Assembly (NCBI GenBank): GCA_002428225.1
Contig: DIUD01000042.1
Location: 1-26,876 of the forward strand
Direction of reading: 5' to 3'
DNA: 26,876 bases
Origin: Roseovarius sp. UBA6167
GTDB taxonomy: Bacteria > Pseudomonadota > Alphaproteobacteria > Rhodobacterales > Rhodobacteraceae
In this document: in pieces, positions 22,471-26,876 of the stretch
Layout: each line of letters begins with the position of its first letter
How positions within the stretch are numbered: the stretch's first letter is position 1
Program-made: the position numbers and the translations under genes
Notes under the pieces: model-generated
What the model saw: only the letters and a program-made list of their open reading frames with translations
The model's database searches: none
What the model was told of the DNA's origin: nothing

Positions 22471-23718
22471 ATGAAAATCAGACAGCATATCAGGTCGGTG
22501 GCCATTGCCGCCGCGCTGATGACAAGCGCGGCGGTCGCGTCCGCGCAGGACAAGGAGCCGATCCGGTTCGGCTACTGCCTTGACATCAGCAAGTCCTATT
22601 CCTTCATCTCGCCCCAGGTGGCCCAGGCGGTACAGGACCTTTCGATCTACACCAACGATAACGGCGGGATCGAGGGCCATCCGGTTGAAATCATCGTCCG
22701 CGACCACGGCAACGAGCCGCAGCGCGGTGTGGAGTGTTATGAACAGCTCAAGCGGGAGGGGGTGTTCACCTTCTACTTCCTGTCCACGCCGGTCACGAAT
22801 GCAGTTTTGCCGCGTGCGATGAAAGACGGCACGATCCTGATGCAATCCTTCGCGGGACGCGGTGACGCGGTTGACGGCGAGGTGTTCGAATGGGTCTTCC
22901 CGGCCGGTCCGACCTACTGGCAACAGGCGGCAAACGATGTCGCCTTCATCAAGGACCAATTGGGCGGCGATCTCAGCGACGCCAAGATCGGCTTCATCTA
23001 TCTCGATTACCCCTTCGGTCAAGAGCCGATCGAGATTCTGAAGACCCTTGCCGAGAAGGAAGGCTTCGCGCTTGAACTTTACCCCGTTCCGTTGCCGGGA
23101 ACGGATCAGTCCGGCGCATGGAGCAGGGTGCGTCGCGATCAGCCGGACTATGTGATCAGCTGGATTCTGGCGGGCGGGCATGTGGTTGCGTCCAGGGAAA
23201 TGCGGCGCAACCGATTCCCGATCGACCGCTATCTGTCGGTGAACTGGATGAACGAGGTCGATATCCGCAATATCGGAGAGCAAGAGGCCAAGGGCATCCT
23301 GCGCGGGACCAACGTGGCCGGCGGCCAGGACATCCCGATCGTCAAGGCGATCCTGGACACCTACTACGCCAATGGCAAGGGCAGCGGGCCGGAAGCCAAT
23401 GTCCGCGACGTGTATTACAACATGGGCCTTGCGCTCCACTCCGTGGCGCTCGAGGCGGCGCGCCTGGGGATTCAGCAGCATGGCGCGCCGCTGACGCCCG
23501 AGAGCATGAAGGCGGGTTATGAATCGATTGTCGATTTCGATGCCGATGGCCTGATGGCGCCAATCACCATCACACCCTCGGATCACGGCGGTGGCGGCAA
23601 GACCCGCGTCGAACAGTGGGACGGCGAGACCTGGGTCCCGCTGACAGACTGGAGCGCGGAATATACCGATATCGTCTGGGAAGTGGTCAAGGAAAATTCC
23701 TCGAAATACGAACAGTGA
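22471..23718 (+). CDS. Periplasmic substrate-binding protein of HAAT transporter, copy 2
   Basis: This is a 415-residue type I periplasmic binding protein with a clear signal peptide (MKIRQHIRSVAIAAALMTSA, likely cleavage after VASA before QDKEP). Its body is very similar to copy 3, including RGTNVAGGQDIPI, RDVYYNMGLAL and SDHGGGGKTRVEQWDGETW. Its last 60 nt, however, follow copy 1: 40 nt from 23656 are identical to copy 1 from 22318, encoding EYTDIVWEVVKE. The gene therefore looks mosaic. The ribosome site AAAGGGAGAAAG is strong. It delivers ligand to the LivHMGF complex; whether all copies dock to the same permease is inferred from the single permease set. Confidence 0.9.
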   Translation: MKIRQHIRSVAIAAALMTSAAVASAQDKEPIRFGYCLDISKSYSFISPQVAQAVQDLSIYTNDNGGIEGHPVEIIVRDHGNEPQRGVECYEQLKREGVFTFYFLSTPVTNAVLPRAMKDGTILMQSFAGRGDAVDGEVFEWVFPAGPTYWQQAANDVAFIKDQLGGDLSDAKIGFIYLDYPFGQEPIEILKTLAEKEGFALELYPVPLPGTDQSGAWSRVRRDQPDYVISWILAGGHVVASREMRRNRFPIDRYLSVNWMNEVDIRNIGEQEAKGILRGTNVAGGQDIPIVKAILDTYYANGKGSGPEANVRDVYYNMGLALHSVALEAARLGIQQHGAPLTPESMKAGYESIVDFDADGLMAPITITPSDHGGGGKTRVEQWDGETWVPLTDWSAEYTDIVWEVVKENSSKYEQ

Positions 23719-23735
23719 CGACATGACGCCAGCGC

Positions 23736-23761
23736 GCGCAGTTCCCCGCGTGGAACTGCGC
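23736..23761 (+). repeat. Intercistronic hairpin after binding protein 2
   Basis: A perfect 10-bp stem (GCGCAGTTCC at 23736-23745, GGAACTGCGC at 23752-23761) closes a 6-nt loop, 17 bp after the stop. It occupies the same place as the hairpin after copy 1 but has a different stem sequence. The pairing is kept while the bases change, which suggests selection on structure. Confidence 0.6.
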
Positions 23762-23811
23762 CCGAAAAACAAGAAAAACGCCCCGCGCTCATTCCAAAGG
23801 GAGAAAGAAAC

Positions 23812-25062
23812 ATGAAAATCAGACAGCATATCAGGTCGGTGGCCATTGCCGCCGCGCTGATGACAAGCGCGACGGTCGCCTCCGCACAGGACAAGGAGCC
23901 GATCCGGTTCGGCTTCTGCTTCGACCTGAGCAAGTCCTATACCTTCATCACGCCCCAACTGGCACAGGGTGCTCAGGATCTCGCGATGTATGTCAACGAT
24001 AACGGCGGCATCGAGGGCCATCCGGTCGAAATCATAGTTCGCGATCACGGCAACGAGCCGCAGCGCGGCGTGGAATGTTATGAACAACTCAAGCGCGACG
24101 GGGTGTTCGCCTACTATTTCGCATCCACGCCGGTCACCAACGCCGCGTTGCCGCGCCTCATGAAAGACGGCAATATCCTGATGCAATCTTTCGTCGGACG
24201 CGGTGACGCGGTTGACGGCGAAGTTTTCGAATGGGTCTTCCCGATCGGGCCGACCTACTGGCAGCAGTCGGCAAATGACATTGCCTTCATCAAGGACCAG
24301 ATGGGCGGCGATCTCAGCAACGCCAAGATCGGATTTCTCTATCTCGATTATCCGTTCGGGCAGGAGCCGATCGAGGTTCTGAAGGTTCTGTCCGAGAAAG
24401 AAGGCTTCGACCTGCAACTCTACCCCGTGCCGCTGCCGGGGACAGATCAGTCCGGCGCCTGGAGCAAGATCCGCCGCGACAAGCCGGATTATGTCATCAG
24501 TTGGGTCTGGGCCGGCGCGCATGTGGTGGCATCCAAGGAAATGCGGCGTAACCGCTTCCCAACGGATCGCTACCTGTCGGTGAACTGGCTCAACGAGGTC
24601 GATCTGCGCAATATCGGCGCGGAAGAGGCCAAGGGCATCCTGCGCGGGACCAACGTGGCCGGCGGGCAGGACATCCCGATCATCCGGACGCTGCTGGACA
24701 CCTACTATGCCAATGGCAAGGGCAGCGGGCCGGAAATCCTCACTCAGGACGTGTACTATAATATGGGTGTCGCGCTCCAGGCGGCGGCACACGAGGCGGC
24801 GCGTCTGGGCATTCAGCAGCATGGCTCGCCACTGACGGCCGAGAGCATGAAGGCGGGCTATGAATCGCTCGTTGATTTCGATGCCGATGGCCTGATGGCG
24901 CCCATCACCATCACACCCTCGGATCACGGCGGCGGCGGCAAGACCCGCGTCGAACAGTGGGACGGCGAAACCTGGGTCCCGCTGACCGACTGGAGCGCGG
25001 ACTACCTCGAAGAGGTGTGGGACGTGATCCGGGAAAGCTCGTCGAAGTTCTCCCTCGAGTGA
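23812..25062 (+). CDS. Periplasmic substrate-binding protein of HAAT transporter, copy 3
   Basis: This is a 416-residue type I periplasmic binding protein. The signal peptide is identical to that of copy 2 except for one residue (Thr for Ala). Conserved segments match copy 2 almost throughout, but the C-terminal tail (DYLEEVWDVIRESSSKFSLE) differs from copies 1 and 2. Substitutions are scattered through the likely ligand-facing regions: FAYYFASTP for FTFYFLSTP, and VISWVWAGAHVVASKE for VISWILAGGHVVASRE. This may give a different ligand preference. The start ATG 23812 has the same AAAGGGAGAAAG ribosome site as copy 2. Confidence 0.9.
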   Translation: MKIRQHIRSVAIAAALMTSATVASAQDKEPIRFGFCFDLSKSYTFITPQLAQGAQDLAMYVNDNGGIEGHPVEIIVRDHGNEPQRGVECYEQLKRDGVFAYYFASTPVTNAALPRLMKDGNILMQSFVGRGDAVDGEVFEWVFPIGPTYWQQSANDIAFIKDQMGGDLSNAKIGFLYLDYPFGQEPIEVLKVLSEKEGFDLQLYPVPLPGTDQSGAWSKIRRDKPDYVISWVWAGAHVVASKEMRRNRFPTDRYLSVNWLNEVDLRNIGAEEAKGILRGTNVAGGQDIPIIRTLLDTYYANGKGSGPEILTQDVYYNMGVALQAAAHEAARLGIQQHGSPLTAESMKAGYESLVDFDADGLMAPITITPSDHGGGGKTRVEQWDGETWVPLTDWSADYLEEVWDVIRESSSKFSLE

Positions 25063-25069
25063 GGGCCAC

Positions 25070-25099
25070 CTCCTCCGCGGCCTTTCGGTTGCGGGGGAG
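25070..25099 (+). repeat. Hairpin after binding protein 3
   Basis: CTCCTCCGC (25070-25078) and GCGGGGGAG (25091-25099) form a 9-bp stem with one G-U pair and a 12-nt loop, 8 bp after the stop. No U-run follows, and the next gene begins 50 bp further on. It may dampen transcription into the enzyme genes or protect the upstream message. Confidence 0.45.
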
Positions 25100-25149
25100 T
25101 TCCGAAGGCTCGAAAGCCGATAGATTTTCGATCAGATGAGGCATGGCAG

Positions 25150-25926
25150 ATGAACCCTATAGAGTTGACCATCGAAGACGGAATTGCGACCGTCCGCATC
25201 AACCGGCCCGAACGCAAGAACGCGCTTTCCGTGGCGGCGACAAACGGTCTGGCAGATGCCTGGGACAGGATCGAATCCGATGACAGCGTTCGGGTGGCCA
25301 TTCTGACCTCGGCCGATTGCGGCGTTTTCAGCGCGGGGATGGACCTCAAGGAGGCCGCCCAGATCAAGCGCGACGAGGGCGTTGATATCCTGACCAAGAT
25401 GCGCGACCCTTTCCACGAGACGATGCGCGCCTGCAAGAAACCGATTATTGCCGCAATGACCGGCTCGCTGATGGCGGGCGGCATGATGCTGACGCTGAAC
25501 TGCGATCTGCGGGTTGGGCTCAAGGGCACCAAGGTCGGCATTACCGAGGTCAAGATCGGACGCGGCTCGCCCTGGGCGGCCCCGGCCCTGACCATGCTGC
25601 CGCAACCGATCCTGATGGAGATCGTGCTGACCGGCGATCTGTTCCCGATCGAGCGGCTCCATGATTACGGGTTCACCAACTATCTGGAAGACACGCCCGA
25701 TGCGGTGCGCGCGCGCGCATACGAACTGGCGAGGCGGATCGCCGGCCTCGCGCCGCTCTCGGTGGTAGCGGCCAAAGGCAGCGTTCGCGCCACCATGGAT
25801 CGGGGCTGCGCGGGCGGTCTCGAAGAGGGCAAGCGCCTGCACGAGGTCGTCTATGCCAGCAATGACGCGATCGAGGGCCCCAGGGCGTTCGCCGAAAAGC
25901 GCCCCCCCGTCTGGACCGGAACCTGA
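25150..25926 (+). CDS. Enoyl-CoA hydratase/isomerase (crotonase) family protein 1
   Basis: This is a 258-residue crotonase. The CoA/oxyanion segments are FSAGMDLKEA at about 60-69 and MAGGMMLTLNCD at about 108-119. Aligned to rat enoyl-CoA hydratase, the second catalytic Glu (Glu164) is kept as E133 in ITEVKIGRGSPWA, while the first (Glu144) is replaced by M113. An isomerase or specialised hydratase is therefore as likely as a standard hydratase. The C-terminal AFAEKRPPVWTG is the normal family ending. The start ATG 25150 has a GAGG upstream. It is cotranscribed with crotonase 2 (11-bp gap), and the products presumably act in sequence on the CoA ester made by the operon's ligase. Confidence 0.9.
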   Translation: MNPIELTIEDGIATVRINRPERKNALSVAATNGLADAWDRIESDDSVRVAILTSADCGVFSAGMDLKEAAQIKRDEGVDILTKMRDPFHETMRACKKPIIAAMTGSLMAGGMMLTLNCDLRVGLKGTKVGITEVKIGRGSPWAAPALTMLPQPILMEIVLTGDLFPIERLHDYGFTNYLEDTPDAVRARAYELARRIAGLAPLSVVAAKGSVRATMDRGCAGGLEEGKRLHEVVYASNDAIEGPRAFAEKRPPVWTGT

Positions 25927-25937
25927 AGGAGCCTGGC

Positions 25938-26720
25938 ATGACCCGATTGATGCGTCTGGACAGGGACGGCCCTGTCGGTATCCTGCGCTTCCTCCAGCCT
26001 GGGAAGCGCAACCCTTACAGCATCGGCTTTGTCGATGCGCTCGTGGAATGCCTGGACGATGCCGATCGAGACGACTCGATCCGTGTCGTCGTCATGACCG
26101 GCGGCGAGCATTTCTGCAGCGGCGGCGACCTCGTCGGGTTTCAGGCCGAAATCGCCAAGGGGGCGCGGGCGACGTCCGAAATGGTTGACCGGGTTCACGA
26201 CGGGGGGCGCGCGGCCTACCTGTTTCGCAAACCCCTGATTGCCGCCGTCTGCGGCGTTGCCTTTGGCGCCGGGCTTAGCCTGGCCCTGTCGGCCGATATC
26301 GTGGTGGCCGCCGAAGACGCGCGCCTGTGCGAGGTGTTCGCGCGCGTCGGCGGATGCCCCGACACCGGCTCAAGCTGGCTGCTCCAGCAACGCGCGGGTG
26401 CGGGGGTGGCGCGGATGCTTGTGTTGACCGGCCGCGAGATCGACGGGCGCACCGGCAAGGAGCTGCGCGTCGTCGAAGAGTGCGTCCCCGCCGCTCAGGT
26501 CGAGGCGCGTGCGCTCGAGATCGCCCGTGAGATCGCCGCGCATCCGCTGTTCGGGATGCAGACCGCCAAGCGCGTGATGCGCGCCGCGGCAGAGTGCAGC
26601 TATCTCGAGGCGCTCGACATCGAGCGCGATGCGCAAAGCGTGCTGCTTTGCGCGCATGATTTCCCCGAGGCCATGAAGGCCTTTTCGGAAAAGCGGAAAC
26701 CCGCATTCAAGGACCGCTGA
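25938..26720 (+). CDS. Enoyl-CoA hydratase/isomerase (crotonase) family protein 2, PaaG-like
   Basis: This is a 260-residue crotonase. The oxyanion motif is CSGGDLVGF at about 60-68 and FGAGLSLALSAD lies at about 109-120. Both hydratase Glu positions are lost (S114 and F134), but there is an Asp, D142 in FARVGGCPDTGSSWLL. This matches the F..xGLxPDxG pattern of PaaG-type 1,2-epoxyphenylacetyl-CoA / enoyl-CoA isomerases, in which that Asp is catalytic. I therefore favour a double-bond isomerase. The start ATG 25938 has AAGGAG overlapping the previous stop region. The C-terminus AFSEKRKPAFKDR is typical of the family. Confidence 0.9.
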   Translation: MTRLMRLDRDGPVGILRFLQPGKRNPYSIGFVDALVECLDDADRDDSIRVVVMTGGEHFCSGGDLVGFQAEIAKGARATSEMVDRVHDGGRAAYLFRKPLIAAVCGVAFGAGLSLALSADIVVAAEDARLCEVFARVGGCPDTGSSWLLQQRAGAGVARMLVLTGREIDGRTGKELRVVEECVPAAQVEARALEIAREIAAHPLFGMQTAKRVMRAAAECSYLEALDIERDAQSVLLCAHDFPEAMKAFSEKRKPAFKDR

Positions 26721-26761
26721 CGCGGTATCGACAACAAGAGAACTCAAGGAGACCCACGTTT

Positions 26762-26876
26762 ATGAAGGTTCTGGTACCTGTCAAGCGCGTGATCGACTAC
26801 AACGTGAAAGTCCGAGTGAAGGCGGATGGCAGCGGGGTCGATCTTGCGAACGTGAAGATGTCGATGAACCCGTTCG
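26762..26876 (+). CDS. etfB: Electron transfer flavoprotein beta subunit, N-terminal fragment
   Basis: The first 38 codons are visible: MKVLVPVKRVIDYNVKVRV, then a DGSGVDLANVKMSMNPF segment, the conserved N-terminus of EtfB (about 250 residues when complete). EtfB, with EtfA, carries electrons from acyl-CoA dehydrogenases to ETF-ubiquinone oxidoreductase. The start ATG 26762 follows AAGGAG. It lies 41 bp after crotonase 2 on the same strand, and its presence implies that an acyl-CoA dehydrogenase step belongs to this pathway. It is cut by the window edge. Confidence 0.93.
   Translation, partial: MKVLVPVKRVIDYNVKVRVKADGSGVDLANVKMSMNPF

Larger units (their letters stand above)
21139..25062 (+). 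repeat. Tandem triplication of the binding-protein gene
   Basis: Three head-to-tail copies (21139-22380, 22471-23718, 23812-25062) include their spacers. Both inter-gene spacers share a CATGAY/TATGAT-CCAGC-like start, a hairpin, a GCGCCyGAAAAACAA tract and the ribosome site AAAGGGAGAAAGAAAC. Copies 2 and 3 differ at only 3 positions in roughly their first 100 nt. Confidence 0.85.

Noticed and set aside
22453..24927. An 824-codon open frame on the minus strand, opposite binding proteins 2 and 3
   Set aside because: It is a by-product of GC-rich codon use. The plus-strand genes have signal peptides, family motifs and ribosome sites, and the antisense translation simply repeats itself because the genes are duplicated.
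21139..25062. Tandem repeats considered as a mobile or phage-derived array
   Set aside because: The repeated unit is a complete binding-protein gene with its own ribosome site. No transposase, terminal repeats or target duplications are visible.

Overview
The window looks like chromosomal DNA of an alphaproteobacterium, most likely a Rhodobacterales (Roseobacter-type) species. GC content is high and genes are tightly packed in operons. Several proteins resemble Rhodobacter/Roseobacter families: mesaconyl-CoA hydratase, a malyl-CoA thioesterase/CitE-like lyase, NnrU, a DUF1737 protein and MeaB. I see no rRNA, tRNA, CRISPR array, insertion sequence or phage gene.

Layout. (a) 1-1772, minus strand: a TetR-family regulator followed 3 bp later by the carboxyltransferase subunit of a biotin-dependent acyl-CoA carboxylase, cut by the window edge. 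(b) 1992-4507: a nitronate monooxygenase-like flavoprotein (minus), then a response regulator fused to a PP2C/SpoIIE phosphatase (plus), ending in a clear hairpin. (c) 4546-8672: MeaB GTPase (minus), diverging from the helicase HrpB, then a NUDIX hydrolase with its own promoter. (d) 8679-11330, minus: a four-gene operon of CitE/Mcl2-like lyase or thioesterase, NnrU, DUF1737 and mesaconyl-CoA hydratase. (e) 11625-14431: a divergent pair, a class III (CaiB-type) CoA-transferase (minus) and an MmgE/PrpD-family protein (plus). (f) 14704 to the right edge, plus: one long operon of SDR, LivG, acyl-CoA ligase, LivH, LivM, LivF, three tandem periplasmic binding proteins, two crotonases and the start of etfB.

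How they work together. The long operon reads as a self-contained route: import of an unidentified carboxylic acid by a branched-chain-amino-acid-type (HAAT) ABC transporter, CoA activation by a ligase encoded inside the transporter genes, then beta-oxidation-like steps (reductase, hydratase, isomerase) with electrons passed to ETF. Its promoter carries a 14-bp palindrome that recurs with two mismatches over the promoter of the TetR gene more than 12 kb away. This suggests that this TetR protein controls both its own carboxylase operon and the transporter/oxidation operon. The enzymes point to a branched or otherwise unusual acyl-CoA, perhaps comparable to leucine/isovalerate or acyclic-terpenoid catabolism, but the substrate cannot be read from sequence.

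The most unusual features are the shared operator, the three tandem binding-protein genes with signs of gene conversion and a hairpin after each copy, the non-canonical catalytic residues of the SDR and both crotonases, and a possible C5-dicarboxylate (itaconate/mesaconate-type) gene set in the middle.
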